DNA of 64,000 nucleotides from Methanobrevibacter woesei (GCF_003111605.1 NZ_MZGU01000004.1:558001-622000); one strand, 5' to 3'. Shown: positions 1-9,352, numbered from the stretch's first letter. Notes: generated by a model from the letters alone, not told the origin. Numbers and translations are program-made.

Positions 1-296
1 AATCCATTTTATCATCAATGTTTGTTTTTTTTTATAAATTTTATCTTTCATTGAACTTAATTATGAAAGAATATAATGTTATTAAATTTATATTATTTAT
101 ATTAATCCTAATTAAAGTAGATTATTGTTTTTTAAACACATTTTATTTCATTATTAAATGTATCTTTTCTTTAATATCTCTTTATTCTCTGGATTTACAG
201 TTTAGTATATTGACAGATAAGTGTAAAGAGTATGATTGTGTTTTATTTAAAACATTTGAATAACTATTTAATTGTTTAATATAATACAATGATATA

Positions 297-1349
297 ATGT
301 CACAAAGAGAAGAACATGAAAAATATTTGTTGAAAGCTATTTTATCTCATTCCTTGTCTTCAGAAAATCCCTCTGATGAAACAAAATTAAGAGCTTATAA
401 AAATTCACCTAGTTTTTTTAAGGCTTATGAAAATGAACTTCTAGAAGAATATAAAGGATTTAACTTTAATGATTTTTCTGATAATAAAGAAATTAGCACA
501 TCTAATGGGGATACTTTAGAAATAGTTAAAAAACACAATGTTAATTTTAAACTGAAAGATAACAACTTTAAAAATGAGATAAAGAGCAACCTTAAATTGA
601 TTCCTAAAATTGGTATTAAAACAGAGGAAAAACTTAAGAAAAAAGGTTACTGTACATGGGATGATTTAAAAAATCATGATTCTTTTTGTGATAATGCTTC
701 AAAGCTATCAGATAGTTTGGAAGATATGGAATTTAAGGATATTTTATCATTGTTGGAAGATAATAAATATTCTAAAAAATGTGGGCTTAATAGTTTAAAA
801 GCAGCTAGTCTGGTAGAACCTGAAAACTTTAAGTTTATGGATATTGAAACTTTAGGCCTTTCTAATGTTCCAATTGTTTTGATTGGTGTTGCAAGTATTA
901 AGAATAATAATATTATTTCAAAACAGTACCTGTTAAGAGATCCAGTTGAGGAACCTGCTCTTTTAGAAGCTTATTTGGATAATTTAGATGATGATTCTGT
1001 TCATGTAACTTTTAATGGGAAATTTTTTGATGTTCCTTTTATTAAACAAAGATTAAATTATTATAGAATGCCTGATGATAAGCTAGATAAGCCCCATTTT
1101 GATTTATTGTATTTTGCAAGGAATCTATGGAAAGACCAGTTGCCAAACTGTCAGCTGCAAACAATCGAAAAGGAAATTTTTGGTATTGAACGGGAAAATG
1201 ATGTGCCTGGTCAGTTTGTTCCAGGTTTTTACAATACTTATTTAAAAAATAGTAATCTAGGTCCTTTAGTTCCAATTGTGGAACATAATCGTGAGGATAT
1301 TGTTTCATTGGTCAGTTTTCTAATGAAAATGTATGATGAAATTAATTAA
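297..1349 (+). CDS. YprB-type RNase H-like 3'-5' exonuclease domain protein
   Basis: The C-terminal half (about residues 178-350) has the DEDD exonuclease signatures: FMDIETLG (first acidic pair), HVTFNGKFFDVPF (second Asp region) and EHNREDIVSLV near the end (last Asp). This matches the YprB ribonuclease H-like family, which is predicted to cleave nucleic acid with two metal ions. The N-terminal third is lysine- and asparagine-rich, and residues around 100-120 (LIPKIGIKTEEKLKKKGY) resemble a helix-hairpin-helix DNA-binding segment. No Shine-Dalgarno site precedes the ATG; a TATA-like TTTAATAT lies about 20 bases upstream, so the transcript may be leaderless. The substrate is unknown. Confidence 0.8.
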   Translation: MSQREEHEKYLLKAILSHSLSSENPSDETKLRAYKNSPSFFKAYENELLEEYKGFNFNDFSDNKEISTSNGDTLEIVKKHNVNFKLKDNNFKNEIKSNLKLIPKIGIKTEEKLKKKGYCTWDDLKNHDSFCDNASKLSDSLEDMEFKDILSLLEDNKYSKKCGLNSLKAASLVEPENFKFMDIETLGLSNVPIVLIGVASIKNNNIISKQYLLRDPVEEPALLEAYLDNLDDDSVHVTFNGKFFDVPFIKQRLNYYRMPDDKLDKPHFDLLYFARNLWKDQLPNCQLQTIEKEIFGIERENDVPGQFVPGFYNTYLKNSNLGPLVPIVEHNREDIVSLVSFLMKMYDEIN

Positions 1350-1368
1350 AAAAAGAAAAGATTAAATT

Positions 1369-2145
1369 CTATAAGTAGAATTCTGGTTCTTTTCTTTGTG
1401 CAAAATTAGCTGAAAATTCTTTTTCTTTTTCTTCAAATGCAGGAGTGTTAAATGACCTTGCATTGTCTTGACAAATTGCAACACATGCAGTACATGCATC
1501 ACATTTGCTTGCATCAGTTTCAACTGGATCATCATCGCTTATAGCATCATTAGGACATATGCTTACACAGTCGTAACAGAATGTACAAAGAGTTTCATCA
1601 CAAATAGGAACCCAAGGCATATCTTTAAGTTCTACATATGGCCTATTTCCAGGCACTTCAATATCATTAAATTCATCATTTGCTAATTTTTCAATACATT
1701 TTGCAGCGAAATCATTGAGTTTTTCAGTATCTTCAGCATCTGGTCTTCCAGCTGCAACTTTAGTGAATAATGAATGTTGACTTACTGGGGTAGAAGCTGC
1801 AAGTATTTTAAATCCGTTTTCTTTAAGTAAATCTACTAATTCAAGTAAACAGTCTCCAATATTTGCATTTCCATAATTTGCAATAGCTATTGCAGGAGTG
1901 TCGTTTCCTTTGAAGTTTTCTATAATGCTTCTTGCATATTGAGGCATTCTACCTGCAAAAATTGGAACACCAATAATTAGAAGTTCGTCCTCTTCAAAGG
2001 TTCTAATTTCAGTGTCTTTTTTAATATTTAATATGTTGTATTCTTCAGTAGGTCCTTCAAAATTGTCAGCTATTATATTAACTACTTTTTTGGTTGTATT
2101 TGAAGGACTGTAATGTGCTTTAATGATTTTTTTAATATTAACCAT
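1369..2145 (-). CDS. Flavodoxin plus 2[4Fe-4S] ferredoxin protein (EFR1 family)
   Basis: The N-terminal ~165 residues are flavodoxin-like: AHYSPSNTTKKV fits the FMN phosphate loop, and IGVPIFAGRMP and AIANYGNANIGD fit the isoalloxazine-contacting loops. The C-terminus has two classical 4Fe-4S motifs, CTFCYDCVSICP and CDACTACVAICQ. This is the EFR1-type flavodoxin-ferredoxin fusion, a soluble electron carrier whose partners are usually unknown. It is divergent from the FrhB-like gene at 2396, with about 250 AT-rich bases between them. A site CACTTCC (GGAAGTG on the coding strand) just upstream of the ATG supports this start. Confidence 0.85.
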   Translation of the reverse strand: MVNIKKIIKAHYSPSNTTKKVVNIIADNFEGPTEEYNILNIKKDTEIRTFEEDELLIIGVPIFAGRMPQYARSIIENFKGNDTPAIAIANYGNANIGDCLLELVDLLKENGFKILAASTPVSQHSLFTKVAAGRPDAEDTEKLNDFAAKCIEKLANDEFNDIEVPGNRPYVELKDMPWVPICDETLCTFCYDCVSICPNDAISDDDPVETDASKCDACTACVAICQDNARSFNTPAFEEKEKEFSANFAQRKEPEFYL

Positions 2146-2395
2146 ACTCTCACTTCCTATTTTAAGTTATATATTTTAAATTGAGAATATATAATTGTTT
2201 TTGAATAATTGATTTATTTCAAACATTGTTCAGTAAATAAGTTTATTAAAAGGCTATGTTCAAGATTTTATTAATTTTTCATAGCTATTTTACTAATTTG
2301 TTTATATTTTAGATAACTTTAAATTATATGATGTTCAAATTTACTATTAATAATCCTATATAGTATTAACAGTTGAGATAAAGAGGTGAATAAAA

Positions 2396-3478
2396 TTGAG
2401 TAATAAAAAAGTAGCTATGGTAGGAACTCCTTGTCAGATTTTAGCTGCAACAAAAGTTAATAGATATGCAGATTTCACTGGTGGCTCTCCTATTGATGTT
2501 AAAATAGGATTGTTTTGTATGGAAAATTTTTCTTATTCTTATCTTGAAAGGTTTTTAAAAGAAAATGATATTGAACTTTATGAAGTAAAAGAGTTTAGAA
2601 TAGAAAAAGGTTATTTTATTGCATATCTAATTGATGGTAATATATTTAAGATTCCTATAGCTGAAACAGAACCATTTACTCGTAAAAATTGTCATGTTTG
2701 TACTGATTACACTTCTGATGTTTCAGATATTGCTGTTGGTTCAGTAGGTACTGGTAAAAACCATTCAACAGTTATTGTAAGGACAGAAAAAGGAAAAGAA
2801 ATCATCGATAACTGTATTAAAAATGGTTCCATTGAAGCTAAACCTTTAGATGAAAAAGGAGAGAAACTCCTAAGAAATATAGCTAATAAAAAAATTAAAA
2901 GAAACACTAAAATTATTAATAAAAGAGAAGCTGTTGCAAGACCAGTACTTTCAAAAAGAGCTGTTAATGAAGAAGAATTTGTTGATGAATGTTCTATCTG
3001 TCAATTTAACAATTTACAGGATGATGTTATTAGTGTAGGGTCTTGTGTTCTTTGTGGTGCATGTGAATATGTATGTCCTATTGATGCGATTAAAATAAAT
3101 CATAGAAAACCAGTTATTACAAAAGATTGTGAAGAAGACTGTCATGCATGTTATTTCGCTTGCCCTAGGACTTTTGTAAGTGAAGAGATTTATCCTAATG
3201 ATATTGATGAAAAACCTTTAGGAGAATATATTGAATTATTAGATGTTAAAGCAGATTCTATTATTGGTCAAGATGGTGGGGTAGTTTCAGCTATTCTAAT
3301 TAATTTACTTGAAAATAATGTTGTTGATGAGGTATCTATTGTTGCTGAAGATAAAGATGCACCATGGAGGCCTGTTTCATATTTAACTTCTAGAGTTCAG
3401 GATGTTGTATCAGCTGCAGGAACTAAATACAGTACTGTGCCAATTGGTTTTAAATCTTTAAATAGTAAGAAACAATAA
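2396..3478 (+). CDS. FrhB-like F420 dehydrogenase beta protein with circularly permuted domains
   Basis: F420 hydrogenase/dehydrogenase beta subunits pass electrons between F420 and iron-sulfur partners through FAD. Here the domain that is normally C-terminal comes first: VGTPCQILA, LFCMENFSY, CHVCTDYTSDVSD and VGSVGTGKNHSTVIVRT (residues ~7-135), with the usual four cluster cysteines. A 2[4Fe-4S] ferredoxin segment follows (CVLCGACEYVCP ... CHACYFACP, ~220-265). The domain that is normally N-terminal comes last (IIGQDGGVVSAIL ... AAGTKYST, ~290-350). The start is TTG, with GAGGTG 8 bases upstream; no in-frame ATG fits. The M42 peptidase gene follows 18 bases later. Permuted order and motifs are seen; the electron partner is unknown. 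Confidence 0.8.
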   Translation: MSNKKVAMVGTPCQILAATKVNRYADFTGGSPIDVKIGLFCMENFSYSYLERFLKENDIELYEVKEFRIEKGYFIAYLIDGNIFKIPIAETEPFTRKNCHVCTDYTSDVSDIAVGSVGTGKNHSTVIVRTEKGKEIIDNCIKNGSIEAKPLDEKGEKLLRNIANKKIKRNTKIINKREAVARPVLSKRAVNEEEFVDECSICQFNNLQDDVISVGSCVLCGACEYVCPIDAIKINHRKPVITKDCEEDCHACYFACPRTFVSEEIYPNDIDEKPLGEYIELLDVKADSIIGQDGGVVSAILINLLENNVVDEVSIVAEDKDAPWRPVSYLTSRVQDVVSAAGTKYSTVPIGFKSLNSKKQ

Positions 3479-3496
3479 TACCTAATTGGTGATAAG

Positions 3497-4522
3497 ATGG
3501 AATTAATGAAAGAGCTTTCTTTAACACCAGGTGTTTCTGGTTCTGAAGAAAAGATAGCTGAAATTATTGAAAGGGAATTAAAAGATACTGTTGACTCTAT
3601 TGAAAGAGATACAATGGGAAATTTAATAGCTACTAAAAAAGGTGAAAAAAAAGCACCTACTATAATGCTTGCAGCCCATATGGATGAAATAGGATTAATG
3701 GTAAGTTATATTGATGATAAAGGTTATCTTAAATTCACAACAATTGGTGGAATTAACGATCAAATGTTAATGAATCAGACTGTTGTAGTTCATGGTTCAA
3801 AAGGTGATGTTGTTGGTGTAATAGGTTCCAAACCACCTCACGTTACAAAACCAGAAGAAAGAAATAAAGTCATTAAGGCTTCTGACATGTTCATTGATAT
3901 TGGAGCATGTTCCAAAGAAGATGCTGAAGAAATGGTATCTGTTGGGGATGTTATTACTTTCAAATCATGGTTTGAAGAGTTCCCTAATGATTTAATAATG
4001 GGTAAAGCTTTGGATAACCGTGTTGGTTGTTATGTAATGATGGAAGTTTTAAAAAGAGTAGATACTAGAGCTACTGTTTATGGTGTAGGTACTGTACAAG
4101 AAGAAGTAGGTCTTAAAGGAGCTAAAACTTCTGCATTTAAATTAGATCCAGACATGGCTATAGCTCTTGATGTAACTTTATCTGGTGACCATCCAGGAAT
4201 TAAACCTGAAGAAGCACCTGTTGTAATGGGAAAAGGTCCAGCTCTTGTATTAGCAGATGCAAGTGGACGTGGAATTTTAACTGCAAAATCCATTAAAGAA
4301 ATGCTAATGAAAGCTGGAGATGAAAATGACATTGATTACCAACTTGAAGTAAGTGACGGTGGAACTACTGATGGTACTGCTATTCACTTAACAAAAGAAG
4401 GTATTGCTACTGGTGTTTTATCAGTTCCAACTAGATATATTCACACTACTGTTAGTGTCTGTAGTATGAAAGATATTGAATCTACTATTCAATTAATTAC
4501 AACAGCTATTAACAATTTATAA
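3497..4522 (+). CDS. M42 family metallo-aminopeptidase / deblocking peptidase
   Basis: M42 peptidases are tetrahedral cytosolic aminopeptidases with a two-metal centre (TET family). Visible metal and catalytic motifs in order: AAHMDEIG (~65, His and Asp), GKALDNRVG (~175, bridging Asp), VQEEVGLKGA (~205, catalytic Glu-Glu), ALDVTLSGD (~230) and the late IHTTVS His (~318). The length of 341 residues is normal. The ATG at 3497 follows GGTGATAAG. A hairpin with a T-run lies immediately after the stop. The role is probably peptide turnover; substrate preference cannot be read from the sequence. Confidence 0.92.
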   Translation: MELMKELSLTPGVSGSEEKIAEIIERELKDTVDSIERDTMGNLIATKKGEKKAPTIMLAAHMDEIGLMVSYIDDKGYLKFTTIGGINDQMLMNQTVVVHGSKGDVVGVIGSKPPHVTKPEERNKVIKASDMFIDIGACSKEDAEEMVSVGDVITFKSWFEEFPNDLIMGKALDNRVGCYVMMEVLKRVDTRATVYGVGTVQEEVGLKGAKTSAFKLDPDMAIALDVTLSGDHPGIKPEEAPVVMGKGPALVLADASGRGILTAKSIKEMLMKAGDENDIDYQLEVSDGGTTDGTAIHLTKEGIATGVLSVPTRYIHTTVSVCSMKDIESTIQLITTAINNL

Positions 4523-4558
4523 AGGTAACTATTTACCTTTTTTAACTCTTTTTTTTTA
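4521..4558 (+). terminator. Hairpin plus T-run after the M42 peptidase gene
   Basis: The sequence AAAGGTAA-CTAT-TTACCTTT forms a perfect 8-bp stem with a 4-base loop beginning at the stop codon, followed by a T-rich tract. This is a plausible transcription termination site, since archaeal termination mainly uses T-runs. Confidence 0.55.
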
Positions 4559-4637
4559 AAATAAGTATTTGAAAAAATTAAGCACTATAAAAAAATTTTT
4601 ATTCTTTTATAGTACATTAACAATATATTTTTTAATT

Positions 4638-5633
4638 TTATCCATCAATATCTGCATTTGCTAAGTTTAAGTAACTGTCATTAGGGTCAAGGTTTCCATT
4701 TGCTAATAACAATGCAAGCATTTGGTTATAAGATTCCTCAACAGATGTTTCATCTACTTGACCATGAACAGATAACACAAGAGGAGTAACAGCTGGAATG
4801 CCATTTAAATTACAGACATCTTCAATAGCTCCACTGTATTGGATACCTGCTACACTATAAGTCCAGGTTGTATCAAGTGAAAGTAAAGCCATGTCATTTG
4901 CCAACTGATAACTTCCATAGGTTGGAACCTTTGAACACATTACTGTTGTAACTCCAGGATTTTTACCTGCTTCAGTTCCATGGAAGTCCCCAACTGCTCC
5001 AACAGAGTTAGCTTTAGCAAAATTTACAATATCATTTGATGTAGTTCCAGCTTCATCAGCAACTGTGTTTAAGTTACTGCCATCAGATAATTTAGTGTTG
5101 TCGGCAGTAGCTCCTGGAGCAGCAAAAGGAATTACATAAACTGTTCCTTTTATTTTACGTCCATCAAGATAGTCAATTAATTCCATAGCAGCTATTTGTG
5201 GGCTTAACTGATCTCCATGGACTCCAGCTGTGATTAAAGTTACTGGGCCATCACCATCACTAATTTTATAAATTGGAACTCCTGATTTAGCAGCCTCTGA
5301 GATTTGATGTGAAATTTCAGAATCTGGAATATTTGCAGCTATTTGTGGATTTTGAAGCACATCTCCAGCATCTTTTGTATTTAACTGAAGAATCTCTACA
5401 TCAGATGTATCAAAATAAATAATATATCCTATAATTGCACCAACTGCTACAACTAAAAGTATAATCGCTATAGCAATTGTTAGCATTGGAGATATGCCTG
5501 ATTTTTTTGAATGAGCTTGGTTTTTAGCAGTTGTATGTAATGGTTTACCACATACACGACAAAACTTTGCACTTTCTTTATTTTCATTACCACAATTTGG
5601 ACATATCATATTATTCAATTTAAGGATTGACAT
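4638..5633 (-). CDS. Zinc-ribbon, membrane-anchored M14-like (AstE/aspartoacylase-type) protein, altered metal site
   Basis: An N-terminal zinc ribbon (CPNCGNENKESAKFCRVCG, residues ~11-29) is followed by one membrane helix (~50-72), then a predicted extracellular domain. That domain carries ITAGVHGDQ and VGDFHGTEAG, resembling the zinc site of M14/succinylglutamate desuccinylase-like enzymes. The usual HxxE is HxxQ here, and no obvious late catalytic Glu is seen, so hydrolase activity is doubtful. A possible paralogue with an intact site is at 10339-11034. Two starts are possible, the given ATG or an internal ATG 8 codons later that begins MICPNCGN; neither has a clear ribosome site. The substrate is unknown; a cell-wall or peptide ligand is a guess. 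Confidence 0.65.
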   Translation of the reverse strand: MSILKLNNMICPNCGNENKESAKFCRVCGKPLHTTAKNQAHSKKSGISPMLTIAIAIILLVVAVGAIIGYIIYFDTSDVEILQLNTKDAGDVLQNPQIAANIPDSEISHQISEAAKSGVPIYKISDGDGPVTLITAGVHGDQLSPQIAAMELIDYLDGRKIKGTVYVIPFAAPGATADNTKLSDGSNLNTVADEAGTTSNDIVNFAKANSVGAVGDFHGTEAGKNPGVTTVMCSKVPTYGSYQLANDMALLSLDTTWTYSVAGIQYSGAIEDVCNLNGIPAVTPLVLSVHGQVDETSVEESYNQMLALLLANGNLDPNDSYLNLANADIDG

Positions 5634-5928
5634 ATATAAATTATTTTATTTATTTTTAGGTTTATTCGAGTTATTAGTAGTTAATTATCTGTATTTTGAT
5701 TTGTTCATTCTTTAATTCATTTTTTGTATTGTTTTTCTTTTAAGATAAAGAAAACTATGATTAATAGTTGTTTTTGAATTAATATTCCTATTTTTTATAA
5801 GTTTTATAATATTTTAATTTTGTTAATTTATTCAATTTTTATTAAAAAAATAGTGTTTTACAAAAAACTTTTTAAATAATTAAATGTATATTTTTTAATG
5901 TTATTGATTTATTAAATATGGTGAAAAA

Positions 5929-6501
5929 ATGGCTGATAAGAATAAAATTGGAGTTAAAATTAGAAACATAATGGAACTTAGACAACTATCTGTTGAAGAA
6001 TTAGCTAATAATTCCGCAGTTAACCCAGAACTTGTTGAAAAAATATTAGATGGAGAAATTATCCCTTCATTAACACCACTTACTAGAATGGCTAGAGCAT
6101 TAGGTGTAAGATTAGGAACCTTCCTTGATGATGACCCTAAAGATGATCCTATTATTATTAGAAAAGGAAAAAGTGAAGAAATTGTTTATTTCTCTGGTGA
6201 GGAAAATAAAACAGAAGATACTAGCTTACAATTCTATTCTTTAGGTGCTGGAAAATCTGATAGGCATATGGAACCTTTTGTTATTGATATGCAACGTGAT
6301 GAAGAAGAACATGATTTAAGTTCACATGAAGGTGAAGAATTTATTTACATTCTTGAAGGGGAAGTTGAATTAATTTACGGTCAAAATACTTACCTTTTAT
6401 ATCCTGGAGATAGTTTATACTATGACTCTATTATTCCACATCATATTCATGCACACACTGAAAATGCAAAAATATTAGCTGTTTTGTATACTCCATTTTA
6501 A
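5929..6501 (+). CDS. XRE-type HTH plus cupin transcriptional regulator
   Basis: Residues ~7-63 form an XRE/Cro helix-turn-helix (MELRQLSVEELANNSAVNPELVEKILDGE). Residues ~100-188 form a cupin: GEEFIYILEGEVELIYG, YPGDSLYYDS, PHHIHAHT. Such XRE-cupin proteins sense a small ligand and often control the adjoining operon. GGTGAAAAA immediately precedes the ATG. The thioesterase gene follows 16 bases later and the acyl-CoA synthetase after that, so an autoregulated three-gene operon is likely. The ligand may be an acyl-CoA or organic acid, by inference from the neighbours. About 295 AT-rich bases upstream (5634-5928) hold the promoter region; no operator was identified. Confidence 0.85.
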   Translation: MADKNKIGVKIRNIMELRQLSVEELANNSAVNPELVEKILDGEIIPSLTPLTRMARALGVRLGTFLDDDPKDDPIIIRKGKSEEIVYFSGEENKTEDTSLQFYSLGAGKSDRHMEPFVIDMQRDEEEHDLSSHEGEEFIYILEGEVELIYGQNTYLLYPGDSLYYDSIIPHHIHAHTENAKILAVLYTPF

Positions 6502-6517
6502 TTTAATTTTTTAATAG

Positions 6518-6946
6518 ATGATAGAAATGTTTAAGATTAGTGTAACACCAAGATTTGGAGATATTGATGGATTAAGACATGTTAATAATAATATAGTTGG
6601 TATTTGGTTTGAAACTGGAAGAAATGACATCTTCAGATTTTTTACACCAAATTTAAGTTTAAGTTATGAAGACTGGAAATTAATCATGGTTCGTACTGAA
6701 TATGATTTTGTAGGTCAAATTTATTATAATGAAGATGTTGAAATTAGAACTTATGTTCTTAAAATTGGAAATAGTTCATTTACATTAGGTCATGAAGCAT
6801 GGCAATGTGGTGAACTTAAAGCTAAAGGAAAAGCAGTTTTAGTTCACTTTAATTTCATGGAACAAAAATCCGTAAAACTTCCAGATGACATTAGGGAAAA
6901 ATTAAGCCAACATTTAATAAATGAAGAAGACATTGGAAAAGAATAA
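6518..6946 (+). CDS. Hotdog-fold acyl-CoA thioesterase (4HBT family)
   Basis: The protein starts with a typical hotdog strand and the family signature FGDIDGLRHVNNN (residues ~13-25), in which the Asp is the catalytic candidate. FVGQIYYNEDVEIRTYV and GKAVLVHFNF fit the later strands. These cytosolic enzymes hydrolyse acyl-CoA thioesters. At 142 residues the length is normal. A second in-frame ATG three codons in (6527) is an alternative start. It sits between the XRE-cupin regulator and the acyl-CoA synthetase, so synthesis and hydrolysis of the same CoA thioester may be balanced. Confidence 0.82.
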   Translation: MIEMFKISVTPRFGDIDGLRHVNNNIVGIWFETGRNDIFRFFTPNLSLSYEDWKLIMVRTEYDFVGQIYYNEDVEIRTYVLKIGNSSFTLGHEAWQCGELKAKGKAVLVHFNFMEQKSVKLPDDIREKLSQHLINEEDIGKE

Positions 6947-6962
6947 TTTAAAGGTGGTTTAA

Positions 6963-8618
6963 ATGGTATTCACCGAGAAAACAATAGCAGATTTTTTTGA
7001 AATGCAAGTAGAAAAACAACCGGACCATGAGTTTCTTATTTATCCTGATAGGGATTTAAGATATTCATATAAAGAATTTAATGAACGTGCAAATAATTTA
7101 GCTAAAGGATTGTTAGCTATTGGTATTAAAAAAGGAGATCATGTTGGAATTTGGGCTAAAAATGTTCCTGATTGGTTGACTTTTATGTTTGCTACTGCTA
7201 AAATTGGTGCTGTACTTGTAACTGTTAACACTGCTTATAAATCTCATGAATTGGAATATGTTTTAGATCAGTCAGATATGAAAGCTTTAGCTATGACTGA
7301 TGAATTTAGAGGAACTAGCTATATTGAAATGCTTTATGAGTTAGTCCCTGAATTAAAAACATGTCAAAGGGGACATTTAAAATCTGATAAGTTCCCATTT
7401 TTAGAGTATGTAATTCATGTGGGCCAAGAAAAACATCGTGGTATGTACAATACTAATGAATTAATCTTACTTGGTAAAAACCAAAGTGATGATGTTCTTG
7501 TTGAAGCTAAAAAGAAATTTGACAACAATGATGTTATTAATATGCAGTATACAAGTGGTACTGAAGGTTTTCCTAAAGGTGTAATGCTTTCCAGTCGTAA
7601 TATCCTTAATGATGGTTATTACATTGGAGAAAACATGAACTACACTAATAAAGATAGAGTTTGTCTTCCTGTTCCTCTTTTCCATTGTTTTGGAACTGTA
7701 TTAGGTATTATGGCAATTATAACTCATGGAGCTACAGTTGTAATGCTTGAAGAGTTTGATGCATTACTTGCACTTTCAGCTATTCAAAAAGAAAAATGTA
7801 CTGCTATTTACGGTGTTCCTACCATGTTCATAGCTGAATTAAACCATCCAATGTTTGACATGTTTGACATGTCTTCTTTAAGAACTGGTATTATGGCTGG
7901 TTCAACCTGTCCTGTTGAAACAATGAAAGAAGTAATTGACAAAATGAACATGACTGAAATTACCAGTGTTTATGGATTAACTGAAGCATCACCTGGTTTT
8001 ACTCAAACCAATGCATCTGATAGCTTTGAGAAAAAGGTTAACACTGTTGGAACTCCTTTCCCAAATATTGAAGTTAAAATCGTTGACCCAGAAACTGGTG
8101 AAGAAGTGGGTGTTGGTGAAAAAGGAGAAATCATGTGTAGAGGTTTCAATGTAATGAAAGGATATTACAAAATGCCTGAAAAAACTGCAGAAGTTATTGA
8201 ACCTGACGGATGGTTACATAGTGGAGATCTAGCTACTGTAGATGAAGATGGATACTATTCTATTGTTGGAAGAATTAAGGATATGATTATTAGAGGTGGA
8301 GAAAACATTTATCCTCGTGAAATTGAAGAGTTCTTATTTACAATAGATGGAATTAGGGATGTTCAAGTTGCAGGTATTCCTGATGAGAAATATGGTGAAA
8401 TCGTTGGTGCTTTCATTATTAAAGAAGAGGATGCTGATTTAACTGAAGAAGATATTAGAGATTATGCTATTGGAAAAATAGCTAGATATAAAGTACCAAA
8501 ATATGTTTTCTTTGTTGATGAATTCCCATTAACTACAAGTGGTAAGATTCAAAAATATAAACTTGGAGATATTGGACTTAAACTCCTTGAAGAAAGAAAG
8601 AAAAATGGTGAATTATAG
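6963..8618 (+). CDS. AMP-forming acyl-CoA synthetase
   Basis: This ANL-superfamily ligase activates a carboxylic acid with ATP, then transfers it to CoA. Core motifs are all present: [16 protein letters not shown] (A3 phosphate loop, ~195), [11 protein letters not shown] (A5, ~338), [17 protein letters not shown] (A7, ~418), [23 protein letters not shown] (A8 hinge, ~438) and [11 protein letters not shown] (A10 catalytic Lys, ~525). GGTGG lies before the ATG. The sequence looks like medium/long-chain or branched acid ligases. In an autotrophic or syntrophic methanogen it may activate host-derived acids, but the acid is not readable. It is the last gene of the 5929-8618 operon. Confidence 0.93.
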   Translation: MVFTEKTIADFFEMQVEKQPDHEFLIYPDRDLRYSYKEFNERANNLAKGLLAIGIKKGDHVGIWAKNVPDWLTFMFATAKIGAVLVTVNTAYKSHELEYVLDQSDMKALAMTDEFRGTSYIEMLYELVPELKTCQRGHLKSDKFPFLEYVIHVGQEKHRGMYNTNELILLGKNQSDDVLVEAKKKFDNNDVINMQYTSGTEGFPKGVMLSSRNILNDGYYIGENMNYTNKDRVCLPVPLFHCFGTVLGIMAIITHGATVVMLEEFDALLALSAIQKEKCTAIYGVPTMFIAELNHPMFDMFDMSSLRTGIMAGSTCPVETMKEVIDKMNMTEITSVYGLTEASPGFTQTNASDSFEKKVNTVGTPFPNIEVKIVDPETGEEVGVGEKGEIMCRGFNVMKGYYKMPEKTAEVIEPDGWLHSGDLATVDEDGYYSIVGRIKDMIIRGGENIYPREIEEFLFTIDGIRDVQVAGIPDEKYGEIVGAFIIKEEDADLTEEDIRDYAIGKIARYKVPKYVFFVDEFPLTTSGKIQKYKLGDIGLKLLEERKKNGEL

Positions 8619-8669
8619 CTAATTCTTTCTTTTACTTTTTTTTTTACATTTTATTGGAGATTGATTGTT

Positions 8670-9158
8670 ATGAAAATTGAACTTGAATCTTTAGGAATTA
8701 TAAAAACACCTTTTGAAGAATTGGAAGGTATGCCTATTCAGCCAGTAGGTGCTAAAGGTGTTAAGGGACAATTAATCTTAAAAGATGAATTTAAAGAGGG
8801 ATTAAAAGACCTTGAAGGATTTTCACATATTGAAGTGTTATACTTGCTTCATAAGGTTAAAGGACATTCTTTGGAAGTTAAACCTTTTTTAGATGATAAG
8901 ACTCATGGAGTTTTTGCAACAAGATCACCAAAAAGACCTAATCGTATTGGGGCTTCTGTAATTAAAGTTACTGGTGTTGAAGATAACATTGTGCATGTTG
9001 AAAATGTAGATATGCTAAATGGAACACCAATTTTAGATATTAAACCTTTTGTACCTCATTTATACGATGGCACTGTTGATGAGTTAAAAATAGGATGGTT
9101 TGAAGATAAACATCAGGATGCATCAACAAAAAAAGCTGATGATAGGTTTATATCTTAA
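8670..9158 (+). CDS. trmO: tRNA (t6A37 N6) methyltransferase TrmO-like
   Basis: The protein matches the TsaA/TrmO family, which methylates N6 of threonylcarbamoyl-adenosine 37 in tRNA using S-adenosylmethionine: LESLGIIKTPF, GFSHIEVLYLLH, GVFATRSPKRPNRIGASV and LDIKPFVPHLY are the diagnostic segments. The frame opens at a TTG three codons earlier, but GGAGAT lies about 8 bases before the ATG at 8670, so the ATG is preferred. Length is about 162 residues. It ends 4 bases inside the convergent small membrane gene. Confidence 0.85.
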   Translation: MKIELESLGIIKTPFEELEGMPIQPVGAKGVKGQLILKDEFKEGLKDLEGFSHIEVLYLLHKVKGHSLEVKPFLDDKTHGVFATRSPKRPNRIGASVIKVTGVEDNIVHVENVDMLNGTPILDIKPFVPHLYDGTVDELKIGWFEDKHQDASTKKADDRFIS

Positions 9159-9349
9159 TTTGTTGGAAATGTGAAAATTTGAGTTAAAACGTCTACTGCA
9201 TTATATCCGAAAACATTCTGAAGTGCAAAAAACAGGAATAATGCAGCTATTACAAGAGCTATAACTTTAATATTTTTAATAATTAAGTATACAACTCCAA
9301 ATAATATTAAAAGTTTAATAATAAAAAAAGCAGTGGCAGATAAAGGCAT
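9155..9349 (-). CDS. Small hydrophobic protein, two predicted membrane helices
   Basis: This 64-residue protein is almost wholly hydrophobic (about residues 6-28 and 30-46, with basic NIKV between), so it is probably a small inner-membrane protein. It starts 3 bases after the moaE stop, and the moaE end (GGAGGATAG) supplies a strong ribosome site, which argues that it is translated. The family is not recognised. It is third or fourth in the M14-like/nadM/moaE operon. Confidence 0.6.
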   Translation of the reverse strand: MPLSATAFFIIKLLILFGVVYLIIKNIKVIALVIAALFLFFALQNVFGYNAVDVLTQIFTFPTN

Positions 9350-9352
9350 TAA

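Noticed and set aside
18-263. Open frame for an 81-residue hydrophobic protein
   Set aside because: It arises in very AT-rich non-coding sequence, has no ribosome binding site, and its Phe/Ile/Leu/Tyr-only composition is what random AT-rich DNA gives. I see nothing else in 1-296 except a TATA-like site near 275.
2396-3478. FrhB-like gene as a truncated or frameshifted gene
   Set aside because: The domain missing at the N-terminus is present at the C-terminus in the same frame, and 2146-2395 upstream has no remnant of it. Permutation explains the data better than decay.
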